Source of the DNA: Treponema sp. UBA3870
GTDB lineage: Bacteria; Spirochaetota; Spirochaetia; Treponematales; Treponemataceae
Assembly: GCA_002392275.1 (NCBI GenBank)
Contig: DGGQ01000041.1
Coordinates: 1 to 6,107, forward strand
Reading direction: 5' to 3'
Length of the DNA: 6,107 nucleotides
Part shown: positions 1 through 6,107 of the stretch, one piece after another
Numbering within the stretch: position 1 is the first letter of the stretch
Layout of the letters: each line of letters starts with the position of its first letter
Translations under genes and position numbers: made by a program
The notes under the pieces: generated by a model
Told to the model about the DNA's origin: nothing
The model's database searches: none
What the model saw: the letters and a program-made list of their open reading frames with translations, nothing else

Positions 1-765
1 GAATTTGTAAATGCTCTGGTCATCGTCGCCAACAACACAGACATAAGTCTCCACCCCGTCCTCAACACCGGAAAGCTGCTGGAGAAGCAGAAACTGCGCA
101 ACATTTGAATCCTGGTACTCGTCCACCATAATCACACGGTAGCGCGAATGGATTTCATTTTTAACGAGCGTAGAATTTTTCAAAACAAGATACGGCAAAA
201 GAATAAGGTCGCCAAAATCAACATTGCCGGTTTCACGGAGCCGTTTTTCATAGGCGGCATACTGATTCGCAAATTCTTCCGTGCATCCAATCTGCGAAAA
301 ATCGGAACTGTCGGGTGTAAGGCAATAATCCTTCGCGAGCGATATCTTATGCGCGACAAACGAACATTCTTTTTTGGGCAAAGTCGGAATCGCCTTGGCC
401 ACAAGATTAACCATGTCGTCGTCATCGTAGACCGTAAAGTTTTTGTCCACACCGGCTTCCATATAATACTTCCGCAAAAAATATGCGCCGAATGAATGGA
501 AGGTACGAATCTGCGCGTAGGCCGATTTTGGCTCAAGCTGGACCGCCCTCTCCTTCATTTCGTTTGCAGCTTTTTTTGTAAATGTCACGGAAAGTATTGA
601 ATACGGATCAAGATGGAGACGGGAAATCATGTACGCAATTTTCGTTGTGATTACGCGGGTCTTTCCCGAACCTGCGCCCGCAAGAATCAAAAGGGAGCCT
701 CCCTCGTGGACAACCGCCTCCGCCTGCTGTGGATTCAGGACCGAAAGATATTCGTCAGGACTCAC
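1..765 (-). CDS. uvrD: UvrD/PcrA/Rep-family superfamily 1A DNA helicase, N-terminal part (runs off left edge)
   Basis: ATP-dependent 3'-5' DNA helicase used in repair and replication-fork maintenance, acting in the cytoplasm. The 255 visible residues read without interruption to base 1, so the C-terminal half (motifs IV-VI, 2B domain) lies outside the window. Seen motifs, numbered from the GTG start: Q motif LNPQQAEAV (10-18), Walker A AGAGSGKT (29-36), motif Ia VTFTKKAANEM (60-70), motif Ib TFHSFG (88-93), Walker B/motif II DEYQDSN (215-221), motif III VGDDDQSIY (from 245). All ATPase residues expected here are intact. I chose the GTG at 763-765 because GGAG (772-775) sits 6 bases upstream. 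An in-frame ATG at 781-783 adds six residues but has only AGG three bases away. The gene overlaps the end of rimO by 11 bases (29 with the ATG). UvrD, PcrA and Rep cannot be told apart from this half; the family call is near certain. Confidence 0.93.
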   Translation of the reverse strand, partial: MSPDEYLSVLNPQQAEAVVHEGGSLLILAGAGSGKTRVITTKIAYMISRLHLDPYSILSVTFTKKAANEMKERAVQLEPKSAYAQIRTFHSFGAYFLRKYYMEAGVDKNFTVYDDDDMVNLVAKAIPTLPKKECSFVAHKISLAKDYCLTPDSSDFSQIGCTEEFANQYAAYEKRLRETGNVDFGDLILLPYLVLKNSTLVKNEIHSRYRVIMVDEYQDSNVAQFLLLQQLSGVEDGVETYVCVVGDDDQSIYKF

Positions 766-2188
766 ATAAAACTCCGTCAACATCAACCTGGGATGAAGCT
801 ACCGCCTTTGCCTTCACCAAAGCACCGGGAACAACTCTGGAAACTGCCTTAGGGTCGTCAAGGTCGTAGCGGACAACAAAGGAGCCGTCAACATCGGGAG
901 CCTCGAACCACGCGCGTCCAATTGCAAGACCGTCGTCCGTTCCGTCGTGGTTTTCAATCACCTCTTCAATCAGAACGTCGTAGATTTTTCCAAGCCTTGA
1001 CTTAAGTTTTTCCTCTGTTATCTTTGACTGCACCTCACGCAAAATGTCGGCACGTTTTTTTGCAAGGGACGATTTCACCTTGCCTTTCATTTTTGATGCG
1101 GGAGTCCCGTCCTCGCTTGAGTATTCAAAACATCCGCTCCAGTCGCTTTCTATTGTCTCAAGAAATTTTTTTGTGCGTTCGGCAGCCTCATCAGTTTCTC
1201 CAGGGAATCCGGTCAAAAAAGTTGTCCTTATGCAGCTTTCGGGAAATGCCGTGCGGATTTTGCACACAAGATTTTTGTAGGAATCAAAACTCCCCTTCCT
1301 GTTCATCGCCTTGATTATGCCGTCGTCGCCTGACTGAAAAGGTATGTCAAAATATGGAAGAAAACGCGAATCCTTTTTCATCACGTCCAGAATATCGCAG
1401 TTGAAATGGTCGGGGTGTATATAGAGAAGCCTGACCCAGAACTCGCCCGCGATTTTTGAAATCTCCTCCATAAGTCGCGCGAGATACGATTTTCCATCGG
1501 TACTTTTTGATTCCGGTCCATCGCCACAGACTTCATCATTTTTTCCACAGCCGAACGCCGCAAGATCCTGTCCAATCAGATTGATTTCGCGGACATTTTT
1601 TTTCTGGACCAGCAGCTTGATTTCCTCAACAATGTCGGAGCATTTTCTTGAACGCAGCTCTCCACGGATAATCGGGATGGCGCAAAATGTGCAATGGTTG
1701 TCGCAGCCCTCGGTGATTTTCACATACGCGGATCCCTTGAACGAAAGCAACGTGTTCCGATCGCCGCAGCAGACTCCTTTTTGTGGAGGAACAACAACAG
1801 GTCTCTCTCCATCCAGAAGAGATTTTACGGTTCCATCGATTTTTGAAAGGTCTCCGTTTCCAAAAAATCCGTCCGCCTCGGAAAGTTCAGAGTCAAGTTC
1901 CTTTGCATAGCGTTCGGCAAGACATCCTGCCAAAAGAATTTTTGCGTTGGGGTAGGAGGAGCGCGCGTCAATTACAGCGTCAAGACTCTCCTGTTTTGCG
2001 GATGAAATGAAGCCACAGCTGTTGACAATAATGAAATCGGCGGATGCGGGGTCGTCAGTTTTTGTGTAGCCCAGATTCTCCAGACGTGTCACAAGGATTT
2101 CCCCGTCCACCTGATTTTTGGCGCAGCCGTGCTGGTCCAGATAGAATTTTTTCGTCAATGATTCAGCGGGTCTAATGTCGGAATTCAA
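755..2188 (-). CDS. rimO: Ribosomal protein S12 (aspartate) methylthiotransferase RimO, radical SAM enzyme
   Basis: RimO adds a methylthio group to a conserved aspartate of ribosomal protein S12, using two iron-sulphur clusters and S-adenosylmethionine. The 477-residue product has the full family layout: N-terminal MTTase domain with cluster cysteines C22 (GCAKNQVD), C58 (VNSCGF) and C89 (LAGC); radical SAM domain with C162, C166 and C169 (GCDNHCTFC); and a C-terminal region of TRAM type from about 397 to 465. GCAKNQVDGE and VNSCGF favour RimO over MiaB, whose N-terminus usually reads GCQMN. Extra cysteines lie at 139-140 and in an insertion around 213-233. The start is TTG at 2186-2188, the first possible one after an in-frame TAG at 2195-2197. 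It lies one base past the rodZ stop and has only a distant GAGG, so translation is probably coupled. A TTG at 2156-2158 would give MTKKFYLDQHGC, closer to usual family N-termini. Enzyme identity is firm; the exact start is not. Confidence 0.94.
   Translation of the reverse strand: MNSDIRPAESLTKKFYLDQHGCAKNQVDGEILVTRLENLGYTKTDDPASADFIIVNSCGFISSAKQESLDAVIDARSSYPNAKILLAGCLAERYAKELDSELSEADGFFGNGDLSKIDGTVKSLLDGERPVVVPPQKGVCCGDRNTLLSFKGSAYVKITEGCDNHCTFCAIPIIRGELRSRKCSDIVEEIKLLVQKKNVREINLIGQDLAAFGCGKNDEVCGDGPESKSTDGKSYLARLMEEISKIAGEFWVRLLYIHPDHFNCDILDVMKKDSRFLPYFDIPFQSGDDGIIKAMNRKGSFDSYKNLVCKIRTAFPESCIRTTFLTGFPGETDEAAERTKKFLETIESDWSGCFEYSSEDGTPASKMKGKVKSSLAKKRADILREVQSKITEEKLKSRLGKIYDVLIEEVIENHDGTDDGLAIGRAWFEAPDVDGSFVVRYDLDDPKAVSRVVPGALVKAKAVASSQVDVDGVLCES
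772..775 (-). promoter_or_regulatory. Ribosome binding site that favours a GTG start for uvrD
   Basis: GGAG lies 6 bases before GTG at 763-765, inside the 3' end of rimO. The competing ATG at 781-783 lies upstream of this GGAG and cannot use it. This is the reason for choosing the GTG start. Confidence 0.6.
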
Positions 2189-2189
2189 A

Positions 2190-3311
2190 TCAGTCTACAG
2201 CCTCAACTACAAGACGGTATTTTCCATCGTTGCTGTGGACCCACTTGATATCCTCAACCTCAACGTGGCCATCGGGACCAATGTCCAAATCAAAACTCTT
2301 TGTTCCGGCGGTAATCTGGAGACGCAGAGCATTTATGTTGCTTGTCCACAATCTAATTCCGTTCTGGGCCTGCAATGGCACCGACGAGCTTGACGATGTG
2401 TAGTGGTTCTCAACTTTCTCGCCATAGTCAATCTTGTAGCGGAAAAGACATGGATTGCGGAATGTAACAGTAAGCGTAAACGGATATGCCCTTGTGTCCT
2501 CGTGGATTACAGTCTGGTTTGCGTTCACGGCCGTCACAGGTATATAGTCCGAAGTCTTTGTCTCGGTTGTGTCCTCAGGAACATCGGTAGTGTCGGCAAT
2601 AATGTCAGAACTGTCATCAAGAAGAAGCCTCACCTGCGCTCCACGGCTTTCATCGTTGGTCGCAACGTCGCTCAAATATACAATCATGTCGGAAAGGGAG
2701 TCACCGTCAACATCAAGAACACGCTCCTCACCAAGACTTACAATCTGGCTTCCGGCAGGAGTGTCAAGGGTCAAATCGCCAAGAACATTTTTTACCGTCA
2801 GCACAATCTCACCCTCACCCTCTTTTGCGGGAATAAGAATCTGGTCTCCCTTGTACATGCGGATGGTCTCGGTCTTTCCGTTGAACTCATATTTGTGAAT
2901 CTTTTTTGTCTCGGCCAAAAGACGCTCGTTCTCAGCCTTCTCCTGATTTATCTTGTGCATAAAGAAATACAGGTAGATTCCCACACCAACCAAAATTGCC
3001 ACAACCACGGCGGCAATAATCGGGACCATCAGCTTGGGTTTCTTTTTTTGCAGAAGCTCCACAGGGATTGGCGACTCCTGAATCTTTTTTGCCTGATAGA
3101 GCTTAAGGATTTCGTTGGGATTCAGTCCAAGAAACTCCGCATAGTTCTTCAAAAAACCAATCATATATGGCTCACCGGGGAAGACCTCGTTTTTTTCTCC
3201 CTCAAGAGCCTCTATATACTGCCTGGTGATTGATGTCTTTGCCTCGACATCCTCTATGGTCAGTTCCTGCTCCTCTCTGCTGTTTTTTAACTGTTCTCCA
3301 TAGCTTTCCAT
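2190..3311 (-). CDS. rodZ: RodZ-like helix-turn-helix membrane protein (cell-shape/cytoskeleton family)
   Basis: RodZ-family proteins link the MreB cytoskeleton to the cell-wall elongation machinery; the N-terminal HTH faces the cytoplasm. Seen in the 373 residues: an XRE-like helix-turn-helix of the RodZ type at about 1-75 (YGEQLKNSREEQELTIEDV, YIEALE, PGEPYMIGFLKNYAEFLGL), a basic KKKPK stretch at 89-93, one transmembrane helix at about 94-118, and a long extracytoplasmic part. That part has an FG-GAP-like acidic motif DVDGDSLSD (200-208), a Thr/Asp/Glu-rich linker at about 232-255, and a beta-rich C-terminal segment (about 272-350) resembling the RodZ DUF4115 domain. ATG 3309-3311 follows AGGAG (3321-3325) by 9 bases. 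The gene starts 6 bases after the lolA stop and ends 1 base before rimO. Neighbouring rodZ and rimO is, as I recall, common in other bacteria. The N-terminal half is typical; the middle insertion is unusual, so the function is inferred by architecture. Confidence 0.85.
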   Translation of the reverse strand: MESYGEQLKNSREEQELTIEDVEAKTSITRQYIEALEGEKNEVFPGEPYMIGFLKNYAEFLGLNPNEILKLYQAKKIQESPIPVELLQKKKPKLMVPIIAAVVVAILVGVGIYLYFFMHKINQEKAENERLLAETKKIHKYEFNGKTETIRMYKGDQILIPAKEGEGEIVLTVKNVLGDLTLDTPAGSQIVSLGEERVLDVDGDSLSDMIVYLSDVATNDESRGAQVRLLLDDSSDIIADTTDVPEDTTETKTSDYIPVTAVNANQTVIHEDTRAYPFTLTVTFRNPCLFRYKIDYGEKVENHYTSSSSSVPLQAQNGIRLWTSNINALRLQITAGTKSFDLDIGPDGHVEVEDIKWVHSNDGKYRLVVEAVD

Positions 3312-3317
3312 TTCCGA

Positions 3318-3983
3318 TTACTCCTGGAACAAGAAATTGCTGTACGAAGTAACATACTCCGGAGGCTCAAAATAGAACTCACCGCTTCCAACCTTTACGT
3401 TCAGCCTGTAGTTCGTCATGTCGAATTTGTATACCGCCCCCTGTGGAGTTGTGGCAACCACCCGTCGGATCAGCTTGGTATCCGGCTCTATGGAAAGTTT
3501 GATGCTCTCGAACGCCTCCGATGTTGCACGCCTGTAAAGCATTATGTTCACAACCTTCACATCGCTTCCCTCATCAAGAGGAACTGGATTCGCATCGGTC
3601 TCAAAGGCAATGGTGTAGTAACGCTTGAAAAGGCTCAGACCACGCGGGGTAATGGTCGAATCGTCCGCAGTAGCCTCGGTGATTGTCTGCTGGAGAAGTG
3701 TCTGCTGTGCCGGAAGATAAATCTGGAGCATGCTTCCATCAAAAATCAAAATCTGTCCACCCTGGCGGTTGAAACTGATTCTAATAAGCTGGGGGCGACT
3801 GTAGGCAAGACTTCCCGACATCTGCCGTCCGTCCGAATCAACGGAAATGTCGCATCGGTAGGTGTAAAGCCCGGCATAATAATCGCTCACATCATTGAAA
3901 TAGGAGGCCGCCGTGACAATCTGTGAAAAAGCCATAGTTGAGGCAAACAAAAGACCCACCATACAAATAATTAGTTTTTTCAT
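3318..3983 (-). CDS. lolA: LolA-like periplasmic outer-membrane lipoprotein carrier protein
   Basis: LolA carries lipoproteins across the periplasm from the inner-membrane LolCDE transporter to the outer membrane. The 221-residue product begins with a clear Sec signal peptide (MKK, hydrophobic core 4-17, likely cut after AFS at 20). No lipobox is present, so the mature protein should be soluble. The remaining ~200 residues fit the LolA fold: a strand with SRPQLIRISF (62-71), then GQILIFDGSMLQIYLP (76-91) matching the family's DG..lw.Y.P element, GLSLFKRYYTIAF (115-127), and C-terminal KLIRRVVATTPQG (170-182) followed by VGSGEFYFEPPEYV (198-211), the family's F.F..P ending. ATG 3981-3983 follows GGAG (3991-3994) by 7 bases. 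It is first in a unit with rodZ, rimO and uvrD. Sequence conservation in the LolA superfamily is low, so a related role in handling lipoproteins or lipids cannot be excluded. Confidence 0.85.
   Translation of the reverse strand: MKKLIICMVGLLFASTMAFSQIVTAASYFNDVSDYYAGLYTYRCDISVDSDGRQMSGSLAYSRPQLIRISFNRQGGQILIFDGSMLQIYLPAQQTLLQQTITEATADDSTITPRGLSLFKRYYTIAFETDANPVPLDEGSDVKVVNIMLYRRATSEAFESIKLSIEPDTKLIRRVVATTPQGAVYKFDMTNYRLNVKVGSGEFYFEPPEYVTSYSNFLFQE
3321..3325 (-). promoter_or_regulatory. Ribosome binding site of rodZ, inside the lolA 3' end
   Basis: AGGAG sits immediately before the lolA TAA stop (3318-3320) and 9 bases before the rodZ ATG. Its last three bases are the final lolA codon, so ribosomes finishing lolA pass directly over the rodZ initiation region. 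Confidence 0.75.
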
Positions 3984-4063
3984 ATCTATACTCCAAATCG
4001 AAGATAAAAGACTTCCAACTATAAACTCAAGTCGATATATAATAGATAATTAAGTGATTTAGG
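3984..4063 (-). other. Only substantial intergenic gap (80 bases), A/T-rich promoter region
   Basis: The gap between the oxidoreductase and lolA holds most of the promoter and the lolA ribosome binding site. I see no strong hairpin followed by a T run, so nothing here clearly terminates transcription from purB and the oxidoreductase gene. Read-through into lolA is possible. Confidence 0.6.
3991..3994 (-). promoter_or_regulatory. Ribosome binding site of lolA
   Basis: GGAG on the minus strand, preceded by TT, lies 7 bases upstream of the lolA ATG at 3981-3983. This fixes that start. Confidence 0.8.
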
Positions 4064-4067
4064 TCAA
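4039..4067 (-). promoter_or_regulatory. Sigma-70-type promoter upstream of lolA-rodZ-rimO-uvrD
   Basis: On the minus strand a -35 box TTGACC (4062-4067; five of six match TTGACA) is followed by exactly 17 bases and a -10 box TATTAT (4039-4044; five of six match TATAAT). The spacer is A/T-rich. Transcription would start near 4031-4033, giving a leader of about 49 bases before lolA. The -35 box overlaps the TGA stop (4064-4066) of the oxidoreductase gene. The match is seen in sequence; activity is inferred. Confidence 0.72.
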
Positions 4068-5206
4068 GGATTTTGCATACCAGTTTTCCAAGATGCCTTT
4101 TGCCTGATTTTTTCCTTGATTTCCTCAACCACCGCAAGATCCTCAATCCCGGTCCGTAGAGAGGAGAGCAGCGGCGATTTTCCATCAAGAAAGTCAACCG
4201 CGCTCTGCACCATGTTTGAAAAATACCCCGTCCGCTCCGGAACCTGGATTTTTTCACGCGAAAGACTGTGGAATCCCGAGTAAAGCACCGATTCCCGCCT
4301 CCTGTAGAACTTGAAAAATCCATTGCCAATGCAGACCCGCCCCTCGGTTCCCCGTATGTCGATTTCAAATCCAAAATATCTTGACCTTCCGCTGAAAGTC
4401 AGTGCAACATCCGGGCAAGTCTCCAGCGAATAATGAGCTGACACATGCCGGACACAGTTTTTTTCATCAACCAGAAGCCCCGTGAGGACCGGATTTTTAA
4501 GCATGGGACTGTACGCCACATCCTTTTCCCTTGAAAACTTCAAAGCCCTCTTCATAAGACCTGATTTTTTTCCCGAATCCACATCCACGGACCTCATTTC
4601 TCCAAGCAAAAACTGAACCGCGTCAACCAGATGAGTCCCGTCGTGCAGAAGGCTGTAGGCCCCGCTCCCCTCCTCGTTAGGATTGTAGACCGCCATCCCC
4701 GAAGAAAGAATCCCGTGGACCGACTCCAGCTCCCCAATCTCGCCGACAAGTTTGCGGGCAAGCATATAGTCCCTGGAAAAGCGTCTCTCGTGGTTGACCA
4801 TCACCGGCACTGAGTTTCTTTGGGCCATGTCCCTGATTTTCAAAGCATCGGCAATGTTCAGTGCGACAGGTTTCTCCAGAATCACAAGCGACGGACGGGA
4901 GACCACAGCCTCTATGGCCTCTTTTTCATGCGACCTCTCGTTGACAGCCACTACGACAATATCCGGGTGGACATTCGCGTACATCTCCAGGGAATCCCGG
5001 TAGACTGCGACAGAAGGATTTGCTTTTCCCCAAGCGCACAGTGTCTGGGCATCCGTGTCACATCCCGCGACAAGTTTTATGCGAGGATTTTCGTTTATAG
5101 CCCTGGTATGGCTTGCCGGCTGCTCCCTTTTTAAGTCCAACCCCAGACTGTAACCGATTCTTCCGCAACCAACCAACGCGGCGGTGTACATGGATTTCCC
5201 GGACAT
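4064..5206 (-). CDS. Gfo/Idh/MocA-family NAD(P)-dependent oxidoreductase, substrate unknown
   Basis: Members of this family oxidise or reduce sugars, inositols and related compounds with NAD(P). The 380-residue product has an N-terminal Rossmann fold: beta strand and glycine motif VGCGRIGYS (12-20), an acidic residue ending the second strand (AGCDTD, 47-52), and the family's EKPVALN (111-117) with the expected catalytic Lys112. The C-terminal alpha/beta domain follows, with HDGTHLVDAVQFLLG (188-202) as the usual active-site helix; His192 and Asp195 are present, but the Asp commonly found four residues before the His is His188 here. FEIDIRGTEGRVCIG (280-294) is also typical. ATG 5204-5206 lies 5 bases after the purB stop and has only a distant AGG. 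A second ATG at codon 6 (MYTAALVGCGRIG) would be an equally ordinary start. Operon with purB is likely, but a link to purine synthesis is not evident. Length fits the family (about 330-400). Confidence 0.88.
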   Translation of the reverse strand: MSGKSMYTAALVGCGRIGYSLGLDLKREQPASHTRAINENPRIKLVAGCDTDAQTLCAWGKANPSVAVYRDSLEMYANVHPDIVVVAVNERSHEKEAIEAVVSRPSLVILEKPVALNIADALKIRDMAQRNSVPVMVNHERRFSRDYMLARKLVGEIGELESVHGILSSGMAVYNPNEEGSGAYSLLHDGTHLVDAVQFLLGEMRSVDVDSGKKSGLMKRALKFSREKDVAYSPMLKNPVLTGLLVDEKNCVRHVSAHYSLETCPDVALTFSGRSRYFGFEIDIRGTEGRVCIGNGFFKFYRRRESVLYSGFHSLSREKIQVPERTGYFSNMVQSAVDFLDGKSPLLSSLRTGIEDLAVVEEIKEKIRQKASWKTGMQNP

Positions 5207-5211
5207 TGTAT

Positions 5212-6107
5212 TTACTGCCTGTCCATCAGGGCCGCATATTTCTGAGCAAGCCTCTTTGATTTTTTTGCCGCCAGACCACAGTAGTTTGCCGGATGCTCAA
5301 AAAAGTTTGCAGGATTCTCCACGCCAAGTTTTTCAAGCTGCGCGGTTATGTCCGCGAATTCCTTTTCATGTGTCTTCAGCACCTCAAAGAAGGTCTTTCC
5401 AGATTTTTCAGCCTCCAGAGTGATTTTTCTGATGACCTCATGTCCGTCGTTGTAACCGGCCTCGCCAAGAAGAATGTATGCAGGTTCAGCAAGCACACCT
5501 CCCTTGACCTTTCCGCCGGCCCCGTCCAGATTTTTGGCCATACTCTCACGGTCAGCCTGCAAGCCCTTTACAACGGAATTCATCCTGGCGACCGCCATTG
5601 TAAACCCGGCAACATAGTCGGCAATAAAACGCTGGGACGCGGAATTTGTCAAATCCCTCTGGTGCTCCGAAATCTGGTCCATATAGAATGTAATCACGCG
5701 CGGACACATGGCCTTCCACAAAGACTTGACATGCTCCGAATTCCATGGATTGCGTTTCTGCGGCATTGTCGAGGAACCGACCTGGGTGGAGGCAAAATAC
5801 TCAAACACCTCACCAATCTCCGACCTCTGTAGATTGCGAAGATCGTCGGCAAGATTCGCAACGATACCAAAAGCGACATTCATCTCCAGAAGAAGACGAA
5901 GAACATGCTCCGGCTCGACAAGCTGATTCGAATACTCGGACGGCTTCAGACCCAAAAATTCAACATAGGTTCTCTCCAGCTCCTCCGGGTCCTTAACAAT
6001 CATGGACGGCCCATTGTACGCACCGACCGGTCCCGCAAGTTTTCCGACCAAATCGTTTGAAAGCTCCTCAATGCGGAGAATCGATTTTCCAAGGCGGGCA
6101 ACAAATT
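5212..6107 (-). CDS. purB: Adenylosuccinate lyase, C-terminal two thirds (5' end beyond right edge)
   Basis: PurB cleaves both SAICAR and adenylosuccinate, releasing fumarate, in purine nucleotide synthesis; it is a cytoplasmic homotetramer. The reading frame is open to the right edge (298 complete codons before the TAA at 5212-5214), so roughly the first 150-180 residues are missing. Seen, numbered from the first visible codon: KLAGPVGAYNG (22-32), the fumarase/aspartase-superfamily signature loop GSSTMPQKRNP (110-120) carrying the catalytic serine, QRDLTNSASQR (149-159), which resembles the PurB element QRDLTDS, and a C-terminal PANYCGLA resembling the PANYIGRA of enterobacterial PurB. These features favour PurB over argininosuccinate lyase (usually GSSxMPQKKNPD) and over fumarase. 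MPQK in place of PurB's more common MPHK is a small oddity. It lies just upstream of the oxidoreductase gene, with a 5-base gap. Confidence 0.85.
   Translation of the reverse strand, partial: FVARLGKSILRIEELSNDLVGKLAGPVGAYNGPSMIVKDPEELERTYVEFLGLKPSEYSNQLVEPEHVLRLLLEMNVAFGIVANLADDLRNLQRSEIGEVFEYFASTQVGSSTMPQKRNPWNSEHVKSLWKAMCPRVITFYMDQISEHQRDLTNSASQRFIADYVAGFTMAVARMNSVVKGLQADRESMAKNLDGAGGKVKGGVLAEPAYILLGEAGYNDGHEVIRKITLEAEKSGKTFFEVLKTHEKEFADITAQLEKLGVENPANFFEHPANYCGLAAKKSKRLAQKYAALMDRQ

Noticed and set aside
148..852. Plus-strand and out-of-frame minus-strand open frames over the uvrD region
   Set aside because: The minus-strand frame from 765 to 1 contains all the N-terminal helicase motifs without interruption; the others are by-products of its codon bias.
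3000..3200. Runs of seven A in the coding strand of rodZ (for example 3048-3054 and 3189-3195) as possible phase-variation or frameshift sites
   Set aside because: The frame is intact through each run, similar runs occur in other genes of the window, and they simply encode Lys AAA codons in an AAA-preferring genome.
2403..3233. A 276-codon open frame on the plus strand antisense to rodZ
   Set aside because: The opposite frame encodes a protein with clear HTH, transmembrane and RodZ-like features and a good ribosome binding site. The plus-strand product shows no recognisable domain and has the look of a shadow frame.
4003..4018. GAAG...CTTC inverted repeat in the intergenic gap, as a possible terminator or operator
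   Set aside because: The stem is only four base pairs with an eight-base loop and no following T run; it is likely chance.
5293..5832. A 179-codon plus-strand open frame opposite purB
   Set aside because: It lies wholly within the well-conserved purB coding sequence and encodes nothing recognisable.
5212..6107. Argininosuccinate lyase as the identity of the right-edge lyase
   Set aside because: The MPQK loop is shared, but KRNP rather than KKNPD, the QRDLTNS element and the PANYCG ending fit adenylosuccinate lyase better.
1..6107. Mobile elements, CRISPR arrays, tRNA or rRNA genes, defence systems
   Set aside because: Coding sequence fills nearly the whole window with housekeeping-type genes; no spaced repeats, transposase motifs or RNA gene signatures were seen.

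Overview
The window is a densely packed chromosomal stretch with every gene on the minus strand; the plus strand holds only antisense shadow frames. Base composition looks moderate (by eye, somewhat under 50% G+C). The mix of genes points to a spirochaete, most likely a Treponema or close relative: a RimO whose N-terminus reads KFYLDQHGCAKNQVDGE, a periplasmic LolA-like carrier directly followed by a long RodZ-like protein, and UvrD-type helicase motifs. This placement rests on remembered family features, not on a search.

In the direction of transcription (right to left), the window opens inside an adenylosuccinate lyase gene (purB, 3' two thirds present). Five bases after its stop comes a Gfo/Idh/MocA-family NAD(P)-dependent oxidoreductase of unknown substrate. 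These two are probably co-transcribed.

An 80-base gap (3984-4063) follows, the only real intergenic region. It carries a convincing sigma-70-type promoter (TTGACC, 17 bases, TATTAT) whose -35 box overlaps the stop codon of the oxidoreductase gene. This promoter probably drives a second unit: a LolA-like lipoprotein carrier with a signal peptide, a RodZ-like helix-turn-helix/transmembrane protein, the ribosomal protein S12 methylthiotransferase RimO, and the N-terminal part of a UvrD/PcrA helicase that leaves the window at its left edge.

The four genes are tightly joined: 6 bases between lolA and rodZ, 1 base between rodZ and rimO, and a short overlap between rimO and uvrD. Translational coupling is therefore likely. 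Functionally the unit combines cell-envelope and shape genes with a ribosome-modifying enzyme and a DNA helicase. This looks like a housekeeping cluster. I see no mobile element, CRISPR array, tRNA, rRNA or defence system. The points worth a second look are modest: start-codon choices, an FG-GAP-like acidic motif in the RodZ periplasmic region, extra cysteines in RimO, and an altered active-site residue in the oxidoreductase.
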